From contig JAUNGZ010000004.1 in NCBI GenBank assembly GCA_030524205.1, positions 1-42,745 on the forward strand: a DNA stretch of 42,745 nucleotides. The letters run 5' to 3'. Below, in pieces: positions 1-7,572 of the stretch (position 1 is its first letter; each line of letters starts with the position of its first letter). A model generated the notes under the pieces. It did no database searches, was not told where the DNA came from, and saw nothing but the letters and a program-made list of their open reading frames with translations. The DNA is from Eubacteriales bacterium (lineage in GTDB: Bacteria; Bacillota; Clostridia; Oscillospirales; Butyricicoccaceae). The position numbers and the translations under genes are program-made.

Positions 1-60
1 AAAAGCCCTGTCCCCGCGCTGTGCGCGGACGCTCTCGTACAAAAACAGCGGAAAAACCGC

Positions 61-90
61 ATAAAAAAGCCCTCTCCCATCGGAGAGGGC
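61..90 (-). terminator. Intrinsic terminator of the small membrane protein gene
   Basis: A perfect 9-bp stem (69-77 with 82-90, loop CATC) is followed on the minus strand by a run of six T. It lies just past the stop codon at 97 and closes the minus-strand gene at 97-420. Bases 1-60 before it show no recognisable gene. Confidence 0.9.
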
Positions 91-96
91 CGAATT

Positions 97-420
97 TCAT
101 TCCTCGCTTTTTTGATCAAGCCGGTGCATGCCGGCCGCGAGCAGGTTAAAAAGCACCGTAACGCCCAGCAGCGCGGCGCAGATTTTAGCGGACGCCGCGC
201 TCGTGTCTATCAGCGCGGACCAGTCCTCGATATCCACCAGATGGCTGGTGTAAAAAGGCTGCAAACAGATCGCAAGCGCGCACGAGCCGAGGCTGCACAG
301 CGACATCGCCGCCCATCTGCCCTGTATCCGCCGGCTCTTGGCCGAAAAGCTGACGACCGGCAGAATCACCGCGACCAAGCCGAAAAACAGGCTCGCCAAA
401 TTCAGCAATCCGTAATCCAT
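97..420 (-). CDS. Small three-helix membrane protein, unknown function
   Basis: A 107-residue protein I do not recognise. Three hydrophobic segments are visible, near residues 5-27, 36-58 and 78-98, separated by short charged loops, and the C-terminus is acidic. The start is supported by GGAGG nine bases upstream of ATG. It has its own minus-strand promoter candidate (TTGCCT, 17-bp spacer, TACAAT) and its own terminator, so it is probably a single-gene unit rather than a tail of recA-recX. It is likely a cytoplasmic-membrane protein. No catalytic motif is visible, so no function is proposed. Confidence 0.75.
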   Translation of the reverse strand: MDYGLLNLASLFFGLVAVILPVVSFSAKSRRIQGRWAAMSLCSLGSCALAICLQPFYTSHLVDIEDWSALIDTSAASAKICAALLGVTVLFNLLAAGMHRLDQKSEE

Positions 421-467
421 CGTGAAAAACCTCCTCCGTACTCATCTATCCCACTGCTTTCGGGAGG

Positions 468-496
468 ATTGTATCACAGGCCGCGCGAAAAGGCAA
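468..496 (-). promoter_or_regulatory. Promoter candidate for the small membrane protein
   Basis: Minus-strand -35 TTGCCT (496-491) and -10 TACAAT (473-468) are separated by 17 bp. They lie between the recX stop codon at 505 and the ATG at 420. Confidence 0.55.
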
Positions 497-504
497 GCCG
501 CCGC

Positions 505-975
505 TCACGCAAATTCATCCGGCAGGCTTTCGCCGTAGGCGGCGAGCGCTTCGCGGATGTCTGCCCACGAAAAACCGCGCCGCTGCAGGGCCGCGACCGC
601 CTTGTCGACCTCTTTCCGGTCGGAAACGTCGCCGTGCAGGCGCTTGTCCAGCAGCGCGAGCATACGCGCCCGGTCGGGCGAAAACGTCCGCAGCGCGGCC
701 TCCGCATCCTCGCGGCCGACGCCCCGGCGCGTCAGCTCCTGCCGGATACGCATTTCGCCGTAGCCCTTGCGCGCGCAGCCGCGCACGACGCTTTCGGCAA
801 ACGCCGCGTCGTTGAGCAGCTTGCGCTCGGCCAGCCACGCGAGGGCGTAACCGACGGCCTCCTCGTCGTGCCCTTTTTCGAGCAGCTTGTCCCGCAGCAG
901 CTTGGCGCTCAGCGCGCGGTAGGAAAGCTGCCTCGCAGCGGCGTCCAGCGCGGCCTGATACTTATCCCCGCTCAT
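505..975 (-). CDS. recX: Regulatory protein RecX
   Basis: A 156-residue protein of the RecX family, which modulates RecA filament formation and recombinase activity. The length and the tandem three-helix pattern fit the family; recognisable pieces are [10 protein letters not shown] and [15 protein letters not shown], followed by a third helical repeat ending in [11 protein letters not shown]. Its ATG overlaps the recA stop codon (ATGA at 972-975), so the two genes are translationally coupled and share the recA promoter and LexA-like box. This is the standard recA-recX arrangement. No truncation is seen. Confidence 0.93.
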   Translation of the reverse strand: MSGDKYQAALDAAARQLSYRALSAKLLRDKLLEKGHDEEAVGYALAWLAERKLLNDAAFAESVVRGCARKGYGEMRIRQELTRRGVGREDAEAALRTFSPDRARMLALLDKRLHGDVSDRKEVDKAVAALQRRGFSWADIREALAAYGESLPDEFA

Positions 976-2123
976 TCTTCCAGATCGTCAAAATCATCCG
1001 CGTCGATCGACACGGCCTTGGACGAGGACGCCTTGGGCGCGGCTGGCTTGGCCGCCGGCTCGGCGGCGGGCCTCACGGCGGCCGCCTGATGCGCCTTTTC
1101 ACGCTCGGCCTCGACCGCCTCCATAATCTGCTTCTGCACGGCGTCGGCCTGCTCGGGATGCTCCTTGAAATACTGCTTGGCGGCGTCGCGGCCCTGCCCG
1201 AGGCGCATGTCGCCCATCGAGAACCACGCGCCCGCCTTCTGCACGACGCCGTATTTGACGCCCAGATCGACCAGCTCGCTGGTGCGCGAGATGCCCTCGC
1301 CGTACATGATATCGAACTCGGCCTCCTTAAACGGGGGCGCGACCTTATTTTTGACCACCTTGACGCGGGTGTGGCTGCCGATATTCTCAGTGCCGGATTT
1401 GATATGCTCGGTACGGCGCACATCCAGCCGGACGGAGGCGTAAAACTTGAGCGCGCGCCCGCCGGTCGTGACCTCGGGGCTGCCGTAAATCACGCCGACC
1501 TTTTCGCGCAGCTGGTTGATAAACACGGCCACGCACTGGCTTTTGGCGATCGAGCCGGCGAGCTTGCGCATCGCCTGACTCATCATGCGGGCGTGCAGGC
1601 CGACGAACGAGTCTCCCATTTCGCCCTCGATCTCGGCGCGCGGGGTGAGCGCGGCGACCGAGTCGATCACGACGATGTCGATCGCGCCCGAGCGCACGAG
1701 GGCTTCGGCGATGTCGAGACCCTGCTCGCCCGTGTCCGGCTGGGAGACGAGCAGGCTGTCGATATCGACGCCCAGCGCCTTGGCGTAAATGGGGTCGAGC
1801 GCGTGCTCCGCGTCGATAAAGGCGGCGGTGCCGCCCATTTTCTGCGCCTCCGCGACACAGTGCAGGGCGACCGTGGTCTTACCCGAGGATTCCGGCCCAT
1901 AAATCTCGACGATACGGCCGCGCGGCAGACCGCCGATGCCGAGCGCAAGGTCGATGCCGATCGACCCGGTCGGGATATGGTCGACGCTCATACCGGCGTT
2001 TTCGCCCAGACACATGACCGCGCCCTTGCCGAAGTTTTTTTCAATATCCCCGAGCGCTTTTGCCAGCGCTTTCTTCTTATCGGTCGCGGGCGCGACCGGT
2101 TCGAGCTGTTTCTTGGTAGCCAT
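972..2123 (-). CDS. recA: Recombinase RecA
   Basis: A 383-residue RecA, the ATP-dependent strand-exchange protein of homologous recombination and the co-protease that triggers LexA cleavage. Walker A GPESSGKT is at residues 76-83; the Walker B region ([12 protein letters not shown]) and the loop containing [15 protein letters not shown] are intact, and the C-terminal tail is Ala/Lys rich with acidic residues at the end. I chose the ATG at 2123 (protein start MATKKQ) because AGGAGG lies six bases upstream; an in-frame start six codons earlier has no such site and overlaps it. It has its own promoter and a LexA-like box, and is followed directly by recX. Confidence 0.97.
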   Translation of the reverse strand: MATKKQLEPVAPATDKKKALAKALGDIEKNFGKGAVMCLGENAGMSVDHIPTGSIGIDLALGIGGLPRGRIVEIYGPESSGKTTVALHCVAEAQKMGGTAAFIDAEHALDPIYAKALGVDIDSLLVSQPDTGEQGLDIAEALVRSGAIDIVVIDSVAALTPRAEIEGEMGDSFVGLHARMMSQAMRKLAGSIAKSQCVAVFINQLREKVGVIYGSPEVTTGGRALKFYASVRLDVRRTEHIKSGTENIGSHTRVKVVKNKVAPPFKEAEFDIMYGEGISRTSELVDLGVKYGVVQKAGAWFSMGDMRLGQGRDAAKQYFKEHPEQADAVQKQIMEAVEAEREKAHQAAAVRPAAEPAAKPAAPKASSSKAVSIDADDFDDLEE

Positions 2124-2158
2124 AAGCAGCCTCCTGCACAATGTAAATTCTTGCTCTT

Positions 2159-2187
2159 ATTATAGCAGTGTCCAAAAATAAAAGCAA
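2159..2187 (-). promoter_or_regulatory. recA promoter
   Basis: Minus-strand -35 TTGCTT (2187-2182) and -10 TATAAT (2164-2159) have a 17-bp spacer. They lie 36 bp upstream of the recA ATG. Confidence 0.8.
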
Positions 2188-2192
2188 GAAAA

Positions 2193-2210
2193 ATCGAAAA
2201 TTTGTTCGAT
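2193..2210 (-). promoter_or_regulatory. LexA (DinR)-like SOS box upstream of recA
   Basis: The minus-strand sequence CGAACAAATTTTCG (2208-2195) matches the Gram-positive CGAAC-N4-GTTCG box except for T instead of G at the tenth position, and it sits inside a longer dyad ATCGAA...TTCGAT. It ends eight bases upstream of the -35 element. SOS control of recA-recX is the expected role. Confidence 0.7.
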
Positions 2211-2231
2211 GTTTTCCTGCTTTATCTTTTT

Positions 2232-2501
2232 TCATTTTTGCGTGGAGGGCGGCTGCTCCTCCGGCGGCTCCTCAAATACCCGCTCGCTCAACGGCGGCAG
2301 GGTGTCGTCCGGCTCCGGCGGCTCGCCGCGTATTTCCCGGCGCAGGGCTTCGATTTCCTGCATGATCAGCGTCGTACAGGCCGCAATCAGGCCGACCAGC
2401 AGCAGCGGGGCGATGATCAGCATAGCCTCCTGCAAAAAGAGGCCGCCGACGAAAATAAACAGAAAAAAGGCGATCATAGTGATAATGGCGTTGCGAATCA
2501 T
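2232..2501 (-). CDS. Small two-helix membrane protein with proline/glutamate-rich tail
   Basis: An 89-residue protein, not recognised. Two hydrophobic segments (about residues 4-22 and 27-48) are followed by a charged stretch EIEALRREIRG and a disordered tail rich in Pro and Glu. The start at ATG 2501 is set by GGGAGGGGG a few bases upstream; an alternative TTG seven codons earlier would overlap the prmC stop. It lies directly downstream of prmC and probably shares its transcript. It is likely a membrane protein with a cytoplasmic tail. Confidence 0.7.
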   Translation of the reverse strand: MIRNAIITMIAFFLFIFVGGLFLQEAMLIIAPLLLVGLIAACTTLIMQEIEALRREIRGEPPEPDDTLPPLSERVFEEPPEEQPPSTQK

Positions 2502-2518
2502 ACGATTCCCCCTCCCCG

Positions 2519-3391
2519 TCAAGCGTCGTCAAACGCCGTGTTATAGCCGAACACAATGCGCGGCACGCCGGACAGGTCCTCGGTGATGCCGATGCCGGCA
2601 AAGCGGTTGTCCTCCAGAATCGAGGCGACCTGCGTGGACTGGCGGTAGCCGCATTCAAACAAAAGCAGGCCGCCGGGCGCGAGCAGCTCGCCCCATTTGG
2701 CGCAGATCGAACGGTAGAAATCCAGCCCGTCCGTTCCGCCGTACAGCGCCTCGTGCGGCTCGTAGTTGTAAACGCTTTTGTCAAGCGTGTGCATTTCCGC
2801 GCGCGTGACGTAAGGCGGATTGGACACGAGCACGTCGAACTGGCCCATGTTGTTCGGCGGGCGGAAGCGCACGTCGGCCTTCATGGCGACATAGCGGCTC
2901 TGCACGCCCAGCCGCCGGGCGTTTTCGCGCGCGACGCGCAGCGCGCCGTCCGAAATATCGGCGGCGGCGACGCGGGCGTCCGGCACCTCATGCGCCACCG
3001 CGATGCCGATGCAGCCCGAGCCGCAGCACAGGTCGAGCACGCGGGGCGAGACCTTTTCCCGCGCCCGCTCGATCGCCAGCTCGGCCAAGCGCTCGGTATC
3101 CGAGCGCGGGATGAGCACCGAACGGTCGACCAGAAAGGTCAGGCCGTAAAAATCCCATTCGCCCAAAATATACGCCAGCGGCTCGCCGTCCAGACAGCGG
3201 TCGCACAAAAGGTTGGCGAAGTCGACCGTCGCGTCGTCCAGATAGACATGGCCCCAGTCGGCGGTCCTGTTCTTATCCGCCTTGCAGGCGTAGGCCGTCA
3301 CCTCGCGCGCGGCGAGCGACGGCTGCGGGTCGTCCGCCTCCTTAAAGCGCTTGAACAGCTCCATATACACGTCGTTGATCGTCTTGGTCAA
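2519..3391 (-). CDS. prmC: Peptide chain release factor N5-glutamine methyltransferase PrmC
   Basis: The protein methylates the glutamine of the GGQ motif in release factors, using S-adenosylmethionine. A helical N-terminal domain is followed by PRSDTE (95-100), the SAM-binding motif DLCCGSGCIGIA (120-131) and the catalytic NPPY (191-194). With the start used here it has 290 residues, close to the usual 280-290. I chose TTG at 3391 because AGAGGTGA lies five bases upstream; a GTG four codons earlier is the alternative, and the long upstream in-frame extension runs into the hairpin array and is not credible. It follows the DUF1385 gene in the same direction but is separated from it by the hairpin array. 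Confidence 0.92.
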   Translation of the reverse strand: MTKTINDVYMELFKRFKEADDPQPSLAAREVTAYACKADKNRTADWGHVYLDDATVDFANLLCDRCLDGEPLAYILGEWDFYGLTFLVDRSVLIPRSDTERLAELAIERAREKVSPRVLDLCCGSGCIGIAVAHEVPDARVAAADISDGALRVARENARRLGVQSRYVAMKADVRFRPPNNMGQFDVLVSNPPYVTRAEMHTLDKSVYNYEPHEALYGGTDGLDFYRSICAKWGELLAPGGLLLFECGYRQSTQVASILEDNRFAGIGITEDLSGVPRIVFGYNTAFDDA

Positions 3392-3431
3392 TGGGGTCAC
3401 CTCTTTCCCTTTCAAATCGCGCTTTCGCGCG

Positions 3432-3629
3432 TCTATCCCCCGCGCGGCACGCGCGCATCGGATAGAAAATTGCGGCAAGCCGCAATTTTCATGAAATGGC
3501 CGGGCTCTGCCCGGTCATTTCATACCGGACGGAGCAAAAGTTTCGCTTGTCGGAACTTTTGTCCCGCCGGGACGCATCCGAACCGCGGTTCGGTGCGTCC
3601 TCCTCGTTTGAAAGCGTGCTTTCAAACGA
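3432..3629. repeat. Array of at least six back-to-back hairpins between the DUF1385 gene and prmC
   Basis: Consecutive dyads: 3432-3466 (arms TCTATCC/GGATAGA); 3466-3489 (perfect 11-bp arms AAAATTGCGGC, 2-base loop); 3491-3523 (15-bp arms with one G-T pair, loop TCT); 3535-3561 (8-bp arms CAAAAGTT); 3561-3573 (GTCCC/GGGAC); 3571-3599 (14-bp arms with one bulge); 3604-3629 (perfect 12-bp arms, loop GT). The arms differ in sequence and no hairpin is followed by a T-tract on either strand, so these are not ordinary terminators. The last one begins four bases past the DUF1385 stop codon. There is no open frame of its own here. Confidence 0.85.
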
Positions 3630-3633
3630 AGCT

Positions 3634-4569
3634 TTACCATTTGTCCGAATCGTCCTCCGGGATAACGGCCTGCATGCCGGTGATGGCGACCTCGATCATC
3701 GAGTCGTCCGGCTCGAACACGGTCAGGCGCTGGATCATCAGGCCGGGCCAGCGCAGCGCGCGGGAAACCACGCTCTCCGACCGGCCGGCGTAGCGGTTGA
3801 ACTCATAGCTGATGCCGACCACGAGCGGCAGCAGGACCAGATGCGCGAGCATGCGCAGAAAGGGATTGGTGATCTCAATCAGCGAAAATACGATGGACGA
3901 GACGATCGTCGCCACGATGATGAGCACGAACATAAAGCTGGTGCCGCAGCGCGGGTGGAACCGCCCGTGCCGGCGGACGTTTTCGACGGTCAGCTCGTCC
4001 CCCGCCTCATAACAGAAGATCGTCTTGTGCTCGGCGCCGTGGTATTCGAACGTGCGGCGTATGTCCTTCATATGGGACACCGACCACATGAACAGCAGGA
4101 AAATCAGGATGCGCACCACACCCTCAAGCACGTTGCGCGCGAGCACGCCCCATGTTTTGGGCACCGCGCCGCCCAAAAAGCTGGGCAGCAGCAGGAACAG
4201 CGCCACCGGCAGCGCGATGCCGATGACGGTCGACAGGCCGAGGATGAATTTATCCACGCCCGCCGAGCCGAATTTGTTTTCCAGCCAGATTTCAAACTTG
4301 GTCGGCGGCGTGTCGACCTCCTCGTCCTCAAAAAACGAGGCTGAGTAATTGATGGCGACAATGCCGTCCTTCATCGCGGTGAACAGGCCGTAGGCCCCGC
4401 GCAGGATGGGCAGGCGCCACAGCGGGCCGGGCTGGTGCGACGCTTCCTCTTTTACGACCAGCTCGCCGTCGGCCTTGCGCACGACCGTACAGGTCTTTTT
4501 CGGGCCTTTCATGACGATGCCCTCAATGATGGCCTGACCGCCGATCGTGGTTTTTTTCTCAGTTGGCAT
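3634..4569 (-). CDS. DUF1385 family membrane protein (YqhQ-like)
   Basis: A 311-residue protein of the DUF1385/YqhQ family, whose biochemical role is unknown. The family signature is at the N-terminus (IGGQAIIEGIVMKGP), and the conserved EYHGAEHKTIFCYE and HPRCGTSFMFVL motifs are present near residues 175-215. Hydrophobic segments occur around 115-135, 145-165, 210-230 and 235-255, so it is a polytopic membrane protein. Its ATG directly abuts the TAA of the sensor kinase gene with GGAGATAACTAA as ribosome site inside that gene, so the two are co-translated. The family often sits next to prmC/prfA in Clostridia, as here. Confidence 0.88.
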   Translation of the reverse strand: MPTEKKTTIGGQAIIEGIVMKGPKKTCTVVRKADGELVVKEEASHQPGPLWRLPILRGAYGLFTAMKDGIVAINYSASFFEDEEVDTPPTKFEIWLENKFGSAGVDKFILGLSTVIGIALPVALFLLLPSFLGGAVPKTWGVLARNVLEGVVRILIFLLFMWSVSHMKDIRRTFEYHGAEHKTIFCYEAGDELTVENVRRHGRFHPRCGTSFMFVLIIVATIVSSIVFSLIEITNPFLRMLAHLVLLPLVVGISYEFNRYAGRSESVVSRALRWPGLMIQRLTVFEPDDSMIEVAITGMQAVIPEDDSDKW

Positions 4570-6126
4570 TTAGTTATCTCCTTCGGGTTCGGGGCTGTAC
4601 GGGGTTTCCGGGATTTTGGGGATCGCGCCGGTGATGCCGAGCGCCTCCTCGGCCTCGGCGGCGGGCAGGGTGATCGTGACCGTCGTGCCCGCGCCCAGCG
4701 CCGACGCGATATCGAGCGTGCCGCTGTGCAGGGTGACGATCTCGTCCGTCACGGCAAGGCCGATGCCGCTGCCGCGCTGCTTGGACGACCCCTTATAAAA
4801 TTTCTCTTTGACGAACGGCAGCTCGGCCTCGGGGATGCCCGCGCCGTAGTCGCGCACCTTGGCGACGATCTTGCCGCCCTCGCGGCGCAGGGTGATGTCG
4901 ATTCTTTTGCCGTCCGCGCCGTACTTGGCGGCGTTGTCCAAAATGTTCAGGAACACCTGCTTGAGGCGGTGGCGGTCGCCGTTGATGTAGTAATTGGCGT
5001 CCGTGTCCTCGTCATAGGAGAGCTGCATGCCGCTTTTCCGCAGCAGGTTTTCATACATGTACACGGCCTCGTACAGCTCGATGGACAGGTCGAACAGCTC
5101 GACCTCGAGCTTCATGCGGCCGGATTCGATGCGCGCGAAGTCCAAAAGCTCCTCTACCATGCGGGTCAGGCGGTTCGACTCCTTCTGGATGATGGTCAGG
5201 CCCTGCATGACCTCCTCCGGGTCCTCGCCGCCGCCGGCGAGCAGCGTTTCGCTCCAGCCGCCGATCGCGGTCAGGGGCGTGCGCAGCTCGTGCGAAACGG
5301 ACGAGATAAAATCGTTTTTCATGCGCTCGGCGCGGGAAATCTCGTCCGACATGTAGTTGATCGTATCGCAAAGCTCGCCGATTTCGTCGTCATAGGTCTT
5401 TTGCAGGCGCACGCCGTAGCGCCCGGCGGCGATTTCCTTGGCAATGGTGTTGATTTTGAGCACCGGGTCGACGATCGACCGGACAAAATAGCTGTTCGAC
5501 GCGACGACCAGCATCAAAAACACCAGACAGGCCAGCACGGCCACGCCGATGATGATCCAGATCTGCCGCTCGGCCACGCGCAGCGAGGTGATGAACCGCA
5601 CGCCGCCGATCAGGTCGCCGCGCGAGGATAAAAGCGGCGCGGTCACGCTCATGACGCGCTCGTCCGAGAGCGGGTCGCGGCCGGTGAAGGTGCCGGTTTT
5701 CTGATTCGACAGCGCCTGCGCGGCCTCCTCGGTCGAGGCCATGCCGCCGCCCGTCAGCCCCGAGGTCGAGAGCAGGATGCGGCCCGACCGGTCGAGGAAC
5801 TGCAGCTCCACCTTGTCCTGCTCGCTGAAGGTCGCCACGTCCGATTCGGCCTGCGTGTAGAACTGGTCGTAGGTTTCGGTGAAGTATTTGCGGTAGGTGT
5901 CGGACTTCTGGGTGGCGCGGGAGACGAGGTTGTCGCGCACCGAAGCATAATAATAGCCCGAAACGCCGACCGAAACCAAAATGACCACGGCTGCCAAAAT
6001 CACGAGCACGAACGACAGCGAGTTCATCATCCAGCGCCCCTTGATGCCGCCCGGAGAATGCAGCACCTTGGGCGCTGCCGGCTGGGGCGGCGCTTCGGAC
6101 GCTCTGTTTTGCTTGCGATAGTTCAT
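4570..6126 (-). CDS. Membrane sensor histidine kinase with HAMP domain
   Basis: A 518-residue sensor kinase. Layout: cytoplasmic lead of about 33 residues, first membrane helix about 36-58, extracytoplasmic sensor domain about 60-187, second helix about 189-210, HAMP about 212-264, H-box SHELRTPL with the phosphorylated His at 279, N-box NILDNAAKYG (394-403), G1 DYGAG (426-430) and G2 GSGIGLA (452-458). All ATPase motifs are intact. The start at ATG 6126 is preceded by AAAGAAAGG. It is the expected partner of the regulator at 6858-7547, from which it is separated by a hairpin-rich 731-bp stretch instead of the usual few bases. Stimulus unknown; it resembles the PhoR/WalK class. Confidence 0.92.
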   Translation of the reverse strand: MNYRKQNRASEAPPQPAAPKVLHSPGGIKGRWMMNSLSFVLVILAAVVILVSVGVSGYYYASVRDNLVSRATQKSDTYRKYFTETYDQFYTQAESDVATFSEQDKVELQFLDRSGRILLSTSGLTGGGMASTEEAAQALSNQKTGTFTGRDPLSDERVMSVTAPLLSSRGDLIGGVRFITSLRVAERQIWIIIGVAVLACLVFLMLVVASNSYFVRSIVDPVLKINTIAKEIAAGRYGVRLQKTYDDEIGELCDTINYMSDEISRAERMKNDFISSVSHELRTPLTAIGGWSETLLAGGGEDPEEVMQGLTIIQKESNRLTRMVEELLDFARIESGRMKLEVELFDLSIELYEAVYMYENLLRKSGMQLSYDEDTDANYYINGDRHRLKQVFLNILDNAAKYGADGKRIDITLRREGGKIVAKVRDYGAGIPEAELPFVKEKFYKGSSKQRGSGIGLAVTDEIVTLHSGTLDIASALGAGTTVTITLPAAEAEEALGITGAIPKIPETPYSPEPEGDN

Positions 6127-6857
6127 AGAAAAAGGCCTTTCTTTTTCAGGCTGGTTGGAGGGTTTCGCGCGCTGCGGCGCGCAGGGACTTTCGCCGCTTG
6201 CGAGCGGCGGGACGATTGCCGCGCGCGCGGCGGGCGCCAAAGTATAATGGGGTGCTCCGCCCCCCGCGATACTTTGGAATCGCGCTCCCCCCGGTGTTTA
6301 TTGGGGCGCGTTAGCCGCCGTTCTGTTCTCTACGACAAGGCGGGCTGCCTGCCATTCGGGGAATGGGCGGCTGTGGAACTTGACACAGCTGCCCATGGCG
6401 CGACGCGCCTTGCGCACCTTTCGGAGGGTAAGCGCGGCACCATCCTCCCGCGCGCTGTTACGCGCGCATAGAGCGGTAGCTCCGTCGGCCTTGTCTGGCA
6501 CGCATTTTCCGGTGCCGAGCGCGGCGCTATCTTCTGCGCGGCGGCATTTTCCGCTTCGGCCCCCGTCGTCCTTTTCGGAGCGGTGTGCCGTGCGAGAGGG
6601 CCGATACAATCGGCCCGGGATTCCCACTAAGAATAAGGGAAGATCGGGAGTCCCAAGAGGGGTGAGTACTCATTTTATACGCGCACGGCGCGGAATAAAG
6701 ATAGTGGCCTACGGGCAAACCGTAGGTGTCTTGCCCCTTTTGGCCCCGCGCGGGCAGCGCGACGTTCCTCGCCGCTCTCAAGCGGCGAAACTCCCGCGCG
6801 GCGCGTAGCCGCGAACGTCCCGCCGCCCTCAGGCGGCGAAACCCCGCGCGGAAGCGC
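6127..6857. repeat. 731-bp hairpin-rich intergenic insertion between regulator and kinase genes
   Basis: No credible gene. Dyads include 6192-6209 (CGCCGCT/AGCGGCG), 6237-6277 (CCAAAGTAT/ATACTTTGG), 6363-6396 (13-bp arms with one G-T pair), 6598-6616 (GGGCCGAT/ATCGGCCC), 6708-6726 (CCTACGG/CCGTAGG), 6770-6787 and 6821-6838. A unit of about 38 bases centred on a CGCCGCT-CTCA-AGCGGCG hairpin occurs twice in tandem at the right end (about 6761-6801 and 6813-6850) and once in inverted orientation at the left end (about 6178-6213). The region is therefore bracketed by inverted copies, as in a non-autonomous mobile element. No T-tract terminator or promoter for the kinase was found. Confidence 0.7.
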
Positions 6858-7547
6858 TTACCCCTCCCACATATACCCGTAGCCGCGCACGGTCACGATA
6901 TGGCTCGGCTCGGCCGGGTCGTCCTCGATCTTGATGCGCAGGCGGCGGATGTTGACGTCGACGATCTTGAGCTCGCCCACATAGTGGTGGCCCCAGACCA
7001 TTTCGAGCAGCTCGTCCCGCGAGAGCGCCTTGCCGATGTTTTCCATAAACGCCTTCAAAAGGCCGTACTCGATCTGCGTCAGCTCGATCTTGATGCCGTT
7101 TTTCAGCACCTCGCGCGCGCGCAGGTTGAGCTTGAACGGACCGGATTTGATCACGTCCTCCTCCGAGAAGGGCGAGCCGGACACGCGGCGGTAAAGCGCG
7201 TCGACGCGCGCGGCCAGCTCGATCACCGAGAAGGGCTTGGTCACGTAATCGTCCGCGCCGTTCATCAGGCCGGTCACCTTGTCGGTTTCCTGCGTGCGCG
7301 CGGTCAGCATAATCACGCCCGCGGCGTAGCCCGCCGCACGCATCGAACGGCAGACCTCGTACCCGTCGATGCCGGGCAGCATCACGTCGAGCACCGCGAC
7401 CGCGATATCCTGATTGTCGTGATACTTCTCCAGCGCCTGCTCGCCGGTTTCGGCCTCGATCACCTCGTAGCCGCTGCGCTTTAGGTTGAGAACCAGAAAG
7501 GAGCGGATATTTTCTTCATCTTCCAAAACCAATATTTTGCGTTTCAT
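6858..7547 (-). CDS. OmpR/PhoB-family response regulator
   Basis: A 229-residue regulator. The receiver domain has the acidic cluster E9-D10-E11, phosphoacceptor D54 (AVLDVMLPG), T82 and K104 (YVTKPFS). A winged-helix DNA-binding domain follows (about 130-228), ending in the typical HIVTVRGYGYMWEG. AGGAGG lies seven bases before the ATG. It is 25 bp downstream of the lipoprotein gene and upstream of the sensor kinase, so it is presumably the output half of that pair. All phosphorylation residues are present, so it should be phosphorylation-competent. It resembles PhoP/WalR-type regulators of envelope functions; the actual targets are unknown. Confidence 0.94.
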   Translation of the reverse strand: MKRKILVLEDEENIRSFLVLNLKRSGYEVIEAETGEQALEKYHDNQDIAVAVLDVMLPGIDGYEVCRSMRAAGYAAGVIMLTARTQETDKVTGLMNGADDYVTKPFSVIELAARVDALYRRVSGSPFSEEDVIKSGPFKLNLRAREVLKNGIKIELTQIEYGLLKAFMENIGKALSRDELLEMVWGHHYVGELKIVDVNIRRLRIKIEDDPAEPSHIVTVRGYGYMWEG

Positions 7548-7572
7548 GGACGTTCCTCCTTATGCACTCACT

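Noticed and set aside
112-1089. A 325-codon plus-strand open frame over recX
   Set aside because: Antisense to recX and the 97-420 gene; its Arg/Gln/His-rich composition is typical of a shadow frame.
2124-2141. An earlier recA start codon
   Set aside because: The extension covers the AGGAGG site that serves the ATG at 2123 and has no ribosome site of its own.
3392-3478. A longer PrmC N-terminus
   Set aside because: The extension runs into the hairpin array and lacks a ribosome site; the TTG at 3391 has a near-perfect AGAGGTGA upstream and gives the normal family length.
3432-3629. Hairpins as a transcription terminator for the DUF1385 gene or prmC
   Set aside because: No stem is followed by a T-tract on either strand, and there are far too many adjacent stems for one terminator.
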